Source: Fuerstiella sp041398845 (GTDB lineage Bacteria; Planctomycetota; Planctomycetia; Planctomycetales; Planctomycetaceae). Taken from it: DNA of 64,000 nt. The position numbers and the translations under genes are program-made. The DNA is taken from positions 1,674,001-1,738,000 of the forward strand of contig JAWKTZ010000006.1 of assembly GCA_041398845.1 (NCBI GenBank), given 5' to 3'. Shown in pieces: positions 45,001-53,964 of the stretch. The notes under the pieces are model-generated. The model ran no database searches and was not told the origin of the DNA. It saw only the letters and a list, made by a program, of their open reading frames with translations. How positions within the stretch are numbered: the first letter of the stretch is position 1; the number at the start of each line of letters is the position of its first letter.

Positions 45001-48000
45001 AATAAACGTTCCCTGAACCTGGTTGTTAATCGTGACCTCTGTCGCACTGATTGTAACTGTTTGAGTTCCATCGACGATGCTGTCGTCCAGGACGTCCAGA
45101 TCGACAAGGATTTCCGACTGATTGGCGGGAATCTTCACCGTTCCCAGAACAGTGGCTTCCGTCGTGTCGTCGCTAAACAGAGTCACGGTTGCCTCCGACA
45201 GGCCGATGGTCGCAATCTGCAATGACCAGTTCATCAGAACACCGGCGTCTGACACACTGTCGTCAACAACTTCCAGTTTCCACGACCCGGACGGGTTCTC
45301 ACCGATAAAATTGGCCAGAGCCTGTTTGGGAATGAATCGACCGGTATACGGTGCCGAGCCGTTGACAATCCGAACAGCCGCCTGATCATCGAAGACCGTA
45401 TTGGTCAGATTCGAACCGTTGGAACTCAGGTCATTGAACAAAGCGATGCGTGTTCCGCCCGGACTAATCAGAAACACATCAAGGTCAGGAATCGCACTGT
45501 GTTGAATGGTGAGCGTCACATTGACATCCGTGACTCGGGAAACCTGAGAGGGCACGATGATTTCGGAAATCGAAACATCGTTGTCAATGATTGGCTGAGG
45601 CGTTGTCACAGCCGCAGTCAGCGTTGCGGCAAAGTCCAGAGGTCCATCCACATCGGTGCGGAAGACCCGGACCTGATCTGGCAGTGTTCCGTCTCCTTCG
45701 GTGACGTCATCCGGCAGAACTTCAACGCCGACATTTTCAACATCCGTCACCACCACCGTGGTCGAAGTGGAAACATATTCCTGCGAAGCAGCGGTGATAT
45801 GAACTGTCTGATCGCCATCACGTTCATTGTCGTCAACGATGGTCACATCGATAACAACAGATTGCTGACCTTCCGGAATCATGATCGTCGCCGGAACCCG
45901 AAGCTCTGTCAAATCATCGGACTGCAGACTGACCACAATATCTCCCGTCGATCTCGTCGTATGGCGACCAAACGAGACGAACGAAAGGCCACCGGAATTT
46001 TCCAGCGTTGTAGCTCCGGACAAATCACCGGCAGCAACAGCCGACTGGTCAGTAAGCAGCACTGTTCCGCCAGCATCTGCAATCAACACTTCCTGTCCCA
46101 GGTTGACTTCGATATCGGTGATCACTCCAAGCCCGGTGGCAGCCAAACTGATGGTCGTACCATTCAAGTCGAATAACACCACATTCCCGAGCTGGTCACC
46201 CGCATAAATCCCGGTGGAATCGGCGACGGAAATCGTGCGGACGGCCCTGTCCAGTAAAATCGTTCCGACTCGAGCGAATGTGTTCTGATTATGGACCGCG
46301 ATTTCAAGGCCGTCTTCCGTCAATGCATAGACACGGTCGTCGAAGCCAACAGTGACATCACGGAACTTTGGTTCACTGGCGGAAATCCCCGGCACGTCTT
46401 CTCCGGAGAAGTCACCGGAAAATGCAACTTCTGTCACCAGTGGATTGATGCCGGGCCTGGTGGGATCAGCATCCACGATGGTGCCACTGCGAGTATACAG
46501 ATCGAATTCGTTGGGAGCAGAATGGACATAAATCAATTCCGGATAGGTCACACCGCCGATAACCACGTCACTTACGGATGAAACGCCGGGACCTGTTCCA
46601 AAGTTTTCCGGGAACAATGTAAATGGGTCGATAAAGTCGAACGTGTCGGGCGGATACGGTTGAGACGCGTTAAACGAACGGACGATCACGCCGCTGGTCG
46701 GATCGATCTCATAAATGACGGAAAGATTCACATCGGCCGCCAGCAAACGGTTGCCGCTGGGCAAGGATCCAAAGAAGCTACCCACTTCAATACCGCCATT
46801 CACCTGCTCCACGGCAAGAATCGGTCCGGCCACCAGACGACTGTTGGGGTTATACGATTCGACGGTCAGATTTCCGGTAGCATTTCCTTCGTTGTCCACG
46901 ATATAGAAGATTCCATTCAGATAAGTCAGGCCTTCAAATGCCGAATTCTGAAGAGCTCCCAGCGGATGGACTTCCAGAATGTCGCCTGTATCCGGATCAA
47001 TCTTCAGCAGTTCGTCGACCTGATTTGTTGCCGAGATTCGCACAACTACCCACAGGTGCGTTCCGTCAAACGTGATGGCATCGGCATCCTTCTCCAGCGT
47101 GAGCGTGTTCAGCAACGCTCCGTTTTGCGGGTCAATCTCATAAACCGTGCGGCCTCGACCCGCCCCATTACCGAACACAACCGGTTTATTTGCCATGGCG
47201 AAGATTCTGGCACCGACAATTCTGTCGCCGAAGCGGACGACGTCGCCCGTTGTCACGTCGACGCGCACCAGACCATGTGGGTCTCCATCAGCAGACTTCA
47301 GGTCGCTCAGGAACACATAGTTGCCTGATGATGCAATTCCACCCGCCGTCGCATCGTTCAAATCGCCGCTCAGGCCGCTGATTGGACCAATGTGATCCCA
47401 GACGTCAGTTTTCGGATTGAACAGCGACAGATAGGCGTTTGTGGTGCCATTGAAAATGGCGACGCGACCGTCTCGCATCACGGTGACGTCGTGAGCGTTT
47501 TGTCCGAATGGAAAGACACCACCGGTTCCCGGCCATTCAATGGGAATTGTCCGTGTGGGTGTTCCGTCTCCAACAGCCGGATATTCACGCAACTCGTTCC
47601 CGACGACGACCCAGTGGCTGGGTGCAAACACGTCGGTATTGCTGCGTGAAACGGTTAACTGAGCTGTCCCTGCGTCTTCTCCGACGGGATTGGGGGTGAG
47701 ACTGACGGTCACGGTTTCGTGATCCGTGATCGTCAGAAACGCTTCGCTGTTGGCGATACCATCGACTGAAGCCTGAATTCCGACTCGCTGATCTCCATCC
47801 AGCAGGTCATCGTCCAGAATCGTGATGTCAAAATTGGCAAAAGGTGCACCGGCGGGAATGGTCACTTGTGCGGGGACAGTCACCTGAGTCGGGTCCGTAC
47901 TCACCAGATCGACGACAATCGGCGGCCCGAAAAGTTGCCCGGCAGGTCGTCTCACTGTGCCAACGCCCGACTGAAATCCATCGGTTTCATTGAAAACGCT

Positions 48001-50358
48001 TTGAGAAAAACTGACGGTCACTGGATTGCCGTCGACGCCTTGCAGTGTCAGGGTATATTGACCGAGGTTGCCGTACTCACCCCGGTTCGAGACGCGAATG
48101 TAGTAAGTGCCCGCCGGAATATCCTGAGTCAACGACGCCGTCAGACTGGCTTTTGTGAAAGGCGTGAACGGAATGTCGGAGGACGCTATGACAGCCCCTC
48201 CGGCGTTCAGGAGTTCCAGAACAGGGTCCAGATTGGAACCCGTATTGAATGATGCTCCGGCACCGGCCCCTGCTGAGAGCCCGGATACGTCAATTCCGGT
48301 AACATTGATCGTGGCGGTGGAGGCCAGGGCATCGAACCGAAACACATCAACATCGTCATTCATTTCGATGATCCCAGTCAACACATCGTCACCCGGCATG
48401 ATGTTGATGCGTGTGGCGTTGGCCAATGTGTCGGGATAATCATCGGTGCGGTACGCAAGAGAATTATTCAGAGCAGCCAGGTCGTCCTGCAGGACGCCTG
48501 CCCCGGCCGTCGTCGCCCCACTCACCCAAATATCCCGCAACCCGAGGGTCTCCCCCAGAATCGGACTCGTTTCATTGTTTCCAGGGTCCAGGGGGGCAAT
48601 GAGTGTTCCATTGGAAGAGTAAACGGGGTGCCGATCAAGACCCAGCATCACGGCAAATGCAGACGATGCTCGGGCAGCAATTCTTTCACTTCCTCGAAGT
48701 GCTCCAGCTCCAAGATTTTCTGAGAATACATAACCCGTATTCGGAAGAGTCGGATCCGTGAACGCATCCGTCAGAGCGATATAGCCGATTTGATTGACCG
48801 GAGCAAAATTTGCGAACGATCCTATATTGTCACCAATCGTCACCTGAGCGGACACGCCGTCCTGAAGATTTCCGGGACGGATCGTGGTGACATTCACATC
48901 AAACGGACGGAAGTCCTCGGCAACCCGCGCCCAGATTTCCGTCATTTCGTCAATCTCATCGACCGAAAACGTCGACGGATCTCCGTCCGAATCGTAGGCT
49001 GCCACAGGCTTGTCGCCAGTGGCTCCGTCGGTGCGGCTCGCCAGAATCGGGTTGGTGTCAGCAATCGTGTCCTGAGCAAAGGCAAGATAGAAAGTGACAG
49101 GAGCGTTCGGTTTACTTTCCAGAGAGATCGGGTTGACGAAGGCCGGTGTGCTGTCCACGCCAGTCAGCGTCAGTGTGTATTCTCCAAGGTTCCCGTATTC
49201 ACTGCGGTTCGAAATCTCGATGTAGAATGTGCCATCCGGAATGTTCACCGTCAGCGAACTCTGCAGTCCTGCTCCGTCGTTCCTGCCCAGTTCCGTTCCG
49301 TTGGGGGCCAGCAGTCGAATGACAGGGTCCAGATTGGAACCGGGTGTGTTGGCAAAAAACGGAGCTCCTGTCAGATCCAATCCAGCCACAGAAATGGTTG
49401 CCTGAGTTGCTGCTGCGGTGAACGAAAACAAATCGACATCGTTTTGACGCTCAATTACCCCTGTCACCGTTTCAATGTTTGGCGTGATCGAAATTCCTGT
49501 GGCGGACGCTGTGGTGTTACCGTGGTCGTCCTGTCGATAAGCGATCTGCGAATTGCTCGTCAAAACCTGCAGGTCATCCTGGTTCGCCGCACCAGCTCCG
49601 GGAGCATCGTACCAGATGTCTCGTACACTCAGAGGATTTCCCGGTACGTTGTCCGCTCCAACAATATTGTCGCCCAGAATCGGAGCAACCAGAGTGTCAC
49701 CTTCGAGCGGGAGCCCGCCGGACTGATGCACCTGCAATCCCATGGAAATCGCCACCGCCTGACTTACGCTTGAGGCAATGTTCTGTTCGAATCCTCCCAG
49801 GCCACCACCAAGACCGGCATGGCGAGTCTGAAATACAAAGACTGTCTGTGAAGCAGCCGTGACAGGAGTACTGAACCCATTCGTGTTGGCCGCATATCGA
49901 GCAGCCGTATCTCCAGCAGCAACTGACCACGCACCATCGCCGCCAATCGACACAAAGACTTCTCGGTTAACTCGAAAGGCACCGGGTTCGACTGTTGTCA
50001 CGTTGATGTTCAGTGGACGAAAATCTTCTGCGACGCGAGCCCAGATTTCCTGAATGGAATCTCGTTCCGCCTGATTGAAGGTCGGGGCACCGTCAAAATC
50101 ATAGGCCGGGGTATCAATTGGTCCGGTCCCCGACAAACGCTGATTGGTCCATGTACTGGATTCCGTATGCCCGTCAAAATCCAGATAAATCGTGACGGGT
50201 GCACCGGGCAGACTCTCAAAGGCGTCCGGGTTGGTCAACAACAGACGCTGCTCCAGCGCTTCGCTGGCAACCGACGAGGGTGCCTGGTTCCGACGCACTC
50301 TGCGAGTCTGACTGCGTGAACGACGAAATGTGGACAGCAACGATTGCAGAACTGTCAT
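42034..50358 (-). CDS. Giant multidomain surface protein (LEPR-XLL-like, pseudo-metalloprotease, Calx-beta, propeller, P-domain)
   Basis: 2774 residues from ATG 50358, with gaggaag seven bases upstream; TTG 50376 is less likely. An Arg-rich N-terminus ends in 'LEQRLLLT' (residues 35-42), close to the planctomycete LEPR-XLL signal. Two similar units follow (about 45-420 and 425-790), each a reprolysin-like fold with a PPC-like domain. In both, the HExxHxxGLxH zinc motif is lost ('SQAVAISMGLQVH' and 'SSAFAVMLGLDRH'). Then come about six Calx-beta repeats. A propeller (45965-47630) and a proprotein-convertase P-domain (45190-45650) appear inserted in them. A lectin-like domain and four 'YDLWV'-type Fn3-like repeats follow. 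A short hydrophobic stretch and 'RTRRRKGESPRS' close it, like a sorting tail. It is likely an adhesin or matrix protein. Confidence 0.85.
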   Translation of the reverse strand: MTVLQSLLSTFRRSRSQTRRVRRNQAPSSVASEALEQRLLLTNPDAFESLPGAPVTIYLDFDGHTESSTWTNQRLSGTGPIDTPAYDFDGAPTFNQAERDSIQEIWARVAEDFRPLNINVTTVEPGAFRVNREVFVSIGGDGAWSVAAGDTAARYAANTNGFSTPVTAASQTVFVFQTRHAGLGGGLGGFEQNIASSVSQAVAISMGLQVHQSGGLPLEGDTLVAPILGDNIVGADNVPGNPLSVRDIWYDAPGAGAANQDDLQVLTSNSQIAYRQDDHGNTTASATGISITPNIETVTGVIERQNDVDLFSFTAAATQATISVAGLDLTGAPFFANTPGSNLDPVIRLLAPNGTELGRNDGAGLQSSLTVNIPDGTFYIEISNRSEYGNLGEYTLTLTGVDSTPAFVNPISLESKPNAPVTFYLAFAQDTIADTNPILASRTDGATGDKPVAAYDSDGDPSTFSVDEIDEMTEIWARVAEDFRPFDVNVTTIRPGNLQDGVSAQVTIGDNIGSFANFAPVNQIGYIALTDAFTDPTLPNTGYVFSENLGAGALRGSERIAARASSAFAVMLGLDRHPVYSSNGTLIAPLDPGNNETSPILGETLGLRDIWVSGATTAGAGVLQDDLAALNNSLAYRTDDYPDTLANATRINIMPGDDVLTGIIEMNDDVDVFRFDALASTATINVTGIDVSGLSAGAGAGASFNTGSNLDPVLELLNAGGAVIASSDIPFTPFTKASLTASLTQDIPAGTYYIRVSNRGEYGNLGQYTLTLQGVDGNPVTVSFSQSVFNETDGFQSGVGTVRRPAGQLFGPPIVVDLVSTDPTQVTVPAQVTIPAGAPFANFDITILDDDLLDGDQRVGIQASVDGIANSEAFLTITDHETVTVSLTPNPVGEDAGTAQLTVSRSNTDVFAPSHWVVVGNELREYPAVGDGTPTRTIPIEWPGTGGVFPFGQNAHDVTVMRDGRVAIFNGTTNAYLSLFNPKTDVWDHIGPISGLSGDLNDATAGGIASSGNYVFLSDLKSADGDPHGLVRVDVTTGDVVRFGDRIVGARIFAMANKPVVFGNGAGRGRTVYEIDPQNGALLNTLTLEKDADAITFDGTHLWVVVRISATNQVDELLKIDPDTGDILEVHPLGALQNSAFEGLTYLNGIFYIVDNEGNATGNLTVESYNPNSRLVAGPILAVEQVNGGIEVGSFFGSLPSGNRLLAADVNLSVIYEIDPTSGVIVRSFNASQPYPPDTFDFIDPFTLFPENFGTGPGVSSVSDVVIGGVTYPELIYVHSAPNEFDLYTRSGTIVDADPTRPGINPLVTEVAFSGDFSGEDVPGISASEPKFRDVTVGFDDRVYALTEDGLEIAVHNQNTFARVGTILLDRAVRTISVADSTGIYAGDQLGNVVLFDLNGTTISLAATGLGVITDIEVNLGQEVLIADAGGTVLLTDQSAVAAGDLSGATTLENSGGLSFVSFGRHTTRSTGDIVVSLQSDDLTELRVPATIMIPEGQQSVVIDVTIVDDNERDGDQTVHITAASQEYVSTSTTVVVTDVENVGVEVLPDDVTEGDGTLPDQVRVFRTDVDGPLDFAATLTAAVTTPQPIIDNDVSISEIIVPSQVSRVTDVNVTLTIQHSAIPDLDVFLISPGGTRIALFNDLSSNGSNLTNTVFDDQAAVRIVNGSAPYTGRFIPKQALANFIGENPSGSWKLEVVDDSVSDAGVLMNWSLQIATIGLSEATVTLFSDDTTEATVLGTVKIPANQSEILVDLDVLDDSIVDGTQTVTISATEVTINNQVQGTFILTSDVVDVQDAEPLTIQVDRTAVSEAAGPGAIAGVITRLDSVGDAVIILTSSDTSELTVPVSVTILDGQTSVPFVIDAVDDADFDGDQQVTISAGGSGYLTVTSEVITVEDQEPRLQLSTLTPIVAEDAGTMTFTLARLDATDLSAPLTVNLSSSDTSELLVPATVSIPIGEVSTTFVATVLGDTELDGSQDVTITASDANTTGQGISSATLNVTIQDAEFLSISVPAGSESVLENAGVGAVTATVSVSSIGHTSPIIVTLSNSDLTELSIPTQVVIPVGESSATFLIDVLNDPQIDRNQSVVVTAQVLGYRDGVLNMTVLDHEPPTLIGPTVDVTDPTPALLWGAVDGATRYDLWVNDVSRNINQLFRLENLPARLPLFSDNFEAGTFDETRWTSTGAEVDMLALNDNGMWSAHLNGNPDGGDTLESATIDLSAEPGAQLTYSWQRTGSGDAPTAGQDLILSYRDAEGVWVELQRQLGVGSSMTVFNTSVVTLPAAALHDEFAFRFQSIGDPNVEDAGATVDDWFIDDVSISGFEKFEPTQELGVGRYRYWVRAYDNLEQPGFWSAPRNFNIRTAPEFTSPVPNAFLAETRFPQFTWTSVVDTARYDLWIDNLTTGESQVVRETDLPTTSFASATANLPGGTYKAWVRAIGPDGTAGRWSFSTVFTVLSTPTNIRPSGSTFDRTPEIRWDAVEGATHYDIWVSKLNYPEPAVIALRDQFVTGTTRIPSTDLADGRYAVWVRAIADDGTKSPWSDPVEFIIGGRPTVTAPVNGSSTSTSPVIVWTGINQADHYEIWINNSDGDRVIHNQDIRATSFSIAGPLPADTYRVWVRAVSVMGERSFWSVPVNFTVVANNAPRTFDSQPGDSGTALLTSMPAETAGVSKIEVMAGDEFFAPAMAMIVDDPVRVPGATVTASNAQTGNDVDEVNDDAQSVDRVMAEWSLVDWLMTDSEDETATDDSSLAAAALGLLAAGTSVRTRRRKGESPRS

Positions 50359-50902
50359 AAATACTTCCTCAATCAAACCTGCTCAGCTCTGACGACTGGT
50401 TGCAGGCCACACTGGCAAAATGTTCCAATTGCTTCGATTCCACCCCGAATTCCGCGTTATCACACCTGAATCGGAATGATGATTCCAGATTGTTTTGCCG
50501 CTCCGGCGGCGTTTCAGTCCGAAACGCTGAATTTCTTCACCGTCAGTCCACCGACAGACATTCTCCTCATGGTCGTGGCTGCCCGGAAAACCAAGCACAT
50601 CCCACTTTCCCCGACCAGTTACGACGATGTCCTCAGCATAACCCAACACACAGGCAGTGGGGAATTCCACCAACCTGACAGACCCTGAGCCGTGGCGCGC
50701 ATGGTCTCACAGTGATTTCTCGGCGATTGCGAGGTCCCGGCGGAAGCTGGGTTGCAGAATCGCCGATTGTGAGGGCTGGAATTGTGAGGATTACGCCGTT
50801 TGTCTGGATTCTCCCATGCCGATCAGTGAGGCACCGCTGATTTCGGCACCGTCCGGACTCTTCAAGGTCAGGATTCCCGTGTGCCGTCCTCACTGTCCCA
50901 GA
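50359..50902. other. Intergenic region upstream of the giant gene
   Basis: 544 bases between the giant gene and a small membrane-protein gene, both on the minus strand. Several long plus-strand frames pass through but lack family features. The phrase tcaggattccc occurs twice (near 50870 and 50902), without an obvious hairpin. The promoter for the giant gene should lie here; I see no convincing box. Confidence 0.5.
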
Positions 50903-51067
50903 TCAGGATTCCCGCATCCGAGTTCCAATAAAGAACAAAACGACTCCAGCCAGCAGACACGCGGGCATCACAATCAGAGGAATCCCAAAGGTGAGTTGAT
51001 ATACGACCAGAGCAGGCAGTGCTCCGAGAACAAAAAGCTGGATCAACGTCCCAATCTGCTGTGCCAT
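50903..51067 (-). CDS. Small two-helix membrane protein (54 residues)
   Basis: ATG 51067 is preceded by gaggggt at a suitable distance and gives 54 residues: 'MAQQIGTLIQLFVLGALP' begins the first hydrophobic helix, and 'IPLIVMPACLLAGVVLFFIG' the second, with 'TRMRES' after it. The composition is clearly membrane-like, with no other motif. A longer reading frame starts earlier but adds sequence within the neighbouring terminator hairpin. It lies between the giant gene and the cupredoxin-like gene on the same strand, after a terminator, so it probably has its own promoter. Function unknown. Confidence 0.6.
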   Translation of the reverse strand: MAQQIGTLIQLFVLGALPALVVYQLTFGIPLIVMPACLLAGVVLFFIGTRMRES

Positions 51068-51100
51068 TTTCAACCCCTCCGGACCATCACGTGGACTCAC

Positions 51101-51132
51101 AAAAAAAGCGGCTTCGATAAATCGAAACCGCT
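51101..51132 (-). terminator. Rho-independent terminator, minus strand
   Basis: A 12-base stem (51107-51118 with 51121-51132, one G-U pair) with a two-base loop, followed by a run of seven T residues on the minus strand (51101-51107 as A on plus). It ends transcription of the cupredoxin-like gene 51165-51923. Confidence 0.85.
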
Positions 51133-51164
51133 GAAACAAAACCCCAAGGTTCCATTCAATGCTG

Positions 51165-51923
51165 CTACTTTTCTTCCAGCTTGCTCAAAGGAACACTCAG
51201 CTTCATCACCGGGTTGTCGCCAGCCGCAACCTTCACTTTGTAGGATCGCTCCACATAACCACAGCGTTCATGCCAAATGGTGAATTCGTGTTCGCCCACC
51301 GGCAGATTTGGAATGGTGAAGTTGCCGTCGGCGTCGGTTGCGGCCGCATAGGGATGATCCACAACCAGCCAGTGAGCCTTCATCCATGCATGAAAGTCAC
51401 AGACGACCGGGTGAGGCAGCGTTTCGCGGACCTTTGTTTCAATCGGAACGCCCGAGCCCGCTGCTGTGTTCGGAGCAACCAGGATGTTAACCGCCTGGCC
51501 TCGAACCGGAGTCGTGTGTGTATTGTGAGCAATCGGATCGCTGTTCAGAACTTCGACCGTCTGGCCAGCCTGAACCACCAGAACGTGAGGTTTGAAAATG
51601 CAGTTTTTCTGGTCAAAGATCACTGACGGTTCCGGCGTCTTCACGTCGGGGTGAATGTCTTTGGGAGCTTTTTTCAGATACACAAAGACATTGGCAATTC
51701 CCTTGTTGTCTTTGTTCACAACAAGGTCGTCATTGTAAACATCGGTGGCCGCACACAGACTTCTCGCCGTCCTTGATATTCGCCCCTTTTTGTGGAGCAG
51801 CACAGGCTCCTCCGGAATGTCGCCATCCAGAACAATCGAACCTTTGATCGTGCCCCAGCCGGCTGCTATCGCAGAACTCGACAGCAACAGTGTGCCAATG
51901 ATTGACAGAGAAATCTTCTTCAT
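51165..51923 (-). CDS. Secreted cupredoxin-like / carboxypeptidase-regulatory-like protein
   Basis: 252 residues from ATG 51923, where 'MKKISLSIIGTLLLSSSAIAA' gives a standard signal peptide; a longer frame has proline-rich lead residues. The N-terminal part ('GSIVLDGDIPEEPVLL') and the C-terminal 'GNFTIPNLPVGEHEFTIWHE' look like a carboxypeptidase regulatory-like (beta-sandwich) fold. The middle resembles a blue-copper layout: 'NSDPIAHNTHTTP' and 'VVCDFHAWMKAHWLVV' bring together His, Cys, His and Met in cupredoxin order. Copper binding is thus likely but not proven. Comparable planctomycete proteins are annotated as methylamine-utilization or plastocyanin-like. A terminator closes the gene. 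Confidence 0.8.
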   Translation of the reverse strand: MKKISLSIIGTLLLSSSAIAAGWGTIKGSIVLDGDIPEEPVLLHKKGRISRTARSLCAATDVYNDDLVVNKDNKGIANVFVYLKKAPKDIHPDVKTPEPSVIFDQKNCIFKPHVLVVQAGQTVEVLNSDPIAHNTHTTPVRGQAVNILVAPNTAAGSGVPIETKVRETLPHPVVCDFHAWMKAHWLVVDHPYAAATDADGNFTIPNLPVGEHEFTIWHERCGYVERSYKVKVAAGDNPVMKLSVPLSKLEEK

Positions 51924-52258
51924 AAATGAACCTTCAGCAGGTGAGATGGGTGAATTTGGCGGAGGTGTGAACAGAGGAAGCATCAGGGACATTGGTTCCA
52001 TCCTGATTCTTCACAACAGGCGAAAACACTTCACCGGAGGGAAGCCGACAGCATCGACTGTCGATTTGTTTCCCGCCAGTTTACGGACGAAGACCGTCGA
52101 AGTCGACATTCTGCATCGCGTTTCCCGCGATTTCGAAAGCCGTTTGCCGCTTTTGCCACGTTCTGCGAATCCTGAAAAACCGGCTGGATTTGCAACCAAC
52201 TCAGTCGATCGTCAGACTGCGGGGGTACCGATCTTCTCGCCCACAGATGTCCACTGAT

Positions 52259-53797
52259 ATGCTATCGCGACTGGCCACCTATACGCTCCTGGGAATTGAG
52301 GCGAAATCCGTCGAAGTGGAAGTCGATATTTCGCCCGGGGCTCTGCCAAAAACCATCCTTGTGGGATTAGCGGAAGCGGCCGTCAAAGAGAGCACGCACC
52401 GCATTGAACGAGCTCTGGCCAACAGTGGGTACCGCCGCCCAATGGACCGAGTGGTCATCAACCTGAGTCCCGCCGATCTTCCCAAGGACGCCGCCTCACT
52501 GGACCTGCCCATCGCTTTAGGCCTGCTGGCCTCCGACGAACAGATCGAACCAAACCCCGAAGTGGACGCCGTCTTCATTGGAGAACTGGCTCTGGACGGA
52601 AGCCTGCGTCCCGTTCGAGGTGCTCTGTCTATGGCAATTGCCGCTCGCGACGCCGGTCGTACCCACATTGTCGTGCCCGCCGCCAATGCTCAGGAAGCCG
52701 CCGTTGTAGAAGGAATCGACGTGATTTCCGTGGGAGTCCTGGCGGAAGCCGTCGGATTCCTCACCGGAAACCTGCCTCTGGAGCCAGTCGTGTTCAGTTG
52801 GAACGACGCTCGACAGGACTTCGGTCGATATCCTGTGGATTACGTCGATGTCAAGGGTCAGGAAATGGCCAAACGAGCTCTCACGGTCGCCGCCGCCGGC
52901 AATCATCACATCATGATGATCGGTAGTCCCGGAACGGGAAAAACGCTGTTGTCGCAGCGTCTTGGAACCATTCTGCCAGAACTCGAACCCGAAGAAAGCC
53001 TCGAAACCACTCAAATTTACAGTGCCGTCGGACGCCTTGAACCCGGACAGCCGCTGATGCTCACGCGGCCTTTTCGGTCACCTCACCACACGATCAGCGA
53101 AGCCGGCCTTGTCGGAGGCGGCAGCATTCCTCAGCCCGGAGAAATCAGCCTGTCACACCATGGCATTCTGTTTCTGGACGAATTGCCTGAGTTCAACCGG
53201 CGCACTCTGGAGGTTCTGCGGCAGCCACTGGAGGATCAGCAGGTCACGATCTCTCGAGCCATGGGAAGCGTGACCTTTCCGGCCAACCTGATGCTGGTGG
53301 CCGCCATGAATCCCTGCCCCTGCGGTTTTCTGGGGGATCCCAAGCGGCAATGCAGTTGCAACCCTCTTCAGATCGAACGCTATCTGAGTCGCATCAGCGG
53401 CCCCCTGTTGGATCGAATCGATATCCACATCGAAGTCCCTCCGGTTCCATTTCGCGACCTGTCCGATACGAAAGACGGCACGTCCAGCGAAGAAATGCGT
53501 ACGGCCGTCATCAATGCCCGTAAGCATCAGGAACGCCGATTCGCCGAAGTCGCGACTCGGGTCAACGGAAAGATGAAACCCCCGGAAATCCGCAGGTTCT
53601 GTAAACTCAACAAGGAGGCGGAAGAGATGTTGCGGGGGGCCATGGAAGAAATGGGGCTTTCTGCTCGAGCACACGACAAAATTCTGAGAATTGGAAGGAC
53701 AATTGCCGATCTGGCAGACTGCGACGAAATCCGTGGGGAGCACCTCCACGAAGCGATCAACTACCGAACACTGGACAGAAACTATTGGCAACAATAG
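52259..53797 (+). CDS. YifB/ComM family Mg-chelatase-like AAA+ ATPase
   Basis: 512 residues from ATG 52259 ('MLSRLATYTLLGIEA'), the usual family start; ATG 52247 would add four residues. The N-terminal Lon-protease-like S5 domain ('VEVDISPGALP', 'NLSPADLPKDAASLDLPIA') is followed by the AAA+ module with Walker A 'GSPGTGKTLLSQRL' near residue 221 and Walker B 'GILFLDELPEF'. The zinc-like 'NPCPCGFLGDPKRQCSC' and 'LLDRIDIH' arginine-finger region are present. In competent bacteria, ComM extends branch migration in transformation; in planctomycetes the role is not known. A 167-base gap separates it from the small basic gene. Confidence 0.93.
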   Translation: MLSRLATYTLLGIEAKSVEVEVDISPGALPKTILVGLAEAAVKESTHRIERALANSGYRRPMDRVVINLSPADLPKDAASLDLPIALGLLASDEQIEPNPEVDAVFIGELALDGSLRPVRGALSMAIAARDAGRTHIVVPAANAQEAAVVEGIDVISVGVLAEAVGFLTGNLPLEPVVFSWNDARQDFGRYPVDYVDVKGQEMAKRALTVAAAGNHHIMMIGSPGTGKTLLSQRLGTILPELEPEESLETTQIYSAVGRLEPGQPLMLTRPFRSPHHTISEAGLVGGGSIPQPGEISLSHHGILFLDELPEFNRRTLEVLRQPLEDQQVTISRAMGSVTFPANLMLVAAMNPCPCGFLGDPKRQCSCNPLQIERYLSRISGPLLDRIDIHIEVPPVPFRDLSDTKDGTSSEEMRTAVINARKHQERRFAEVATRVNGKMKPPEIRRFCKLNKEAEEMLRGAMEEMGLSARAHDKILRIGRTIADLADCDEIRGEHLHEAINYRTLDRNYWQQ

Positions 53798-53964
53798 AGT
53801 TACAGCGTTTCTTGCGGTGCCGAAGGATCGATGAGACTCTGACGTCGCCGCCGCAAACCCGCATTCCCGTCAGGCTCGAATTGACTTCAACGGCCACAGC
53901 GGTATCCTACGCGGTTCGACCTGAACAAAATTTCCACCAAATAAATTGAAAGCATATCGGTCAC

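Noticed and set aside
42400..49500. Possible CRISPR or DNA-level repeat array
   Set aside because: The repeats are diverged protein domains (Calx-beta and Fn3-like) with no uniform DNA repeat and spacer pattern.
50657..51283. Plus-strand frame of 208 codons across the small membrane gene and the terminator
   Set aside because: It runs through a clear terminator hairpin and has no family features.
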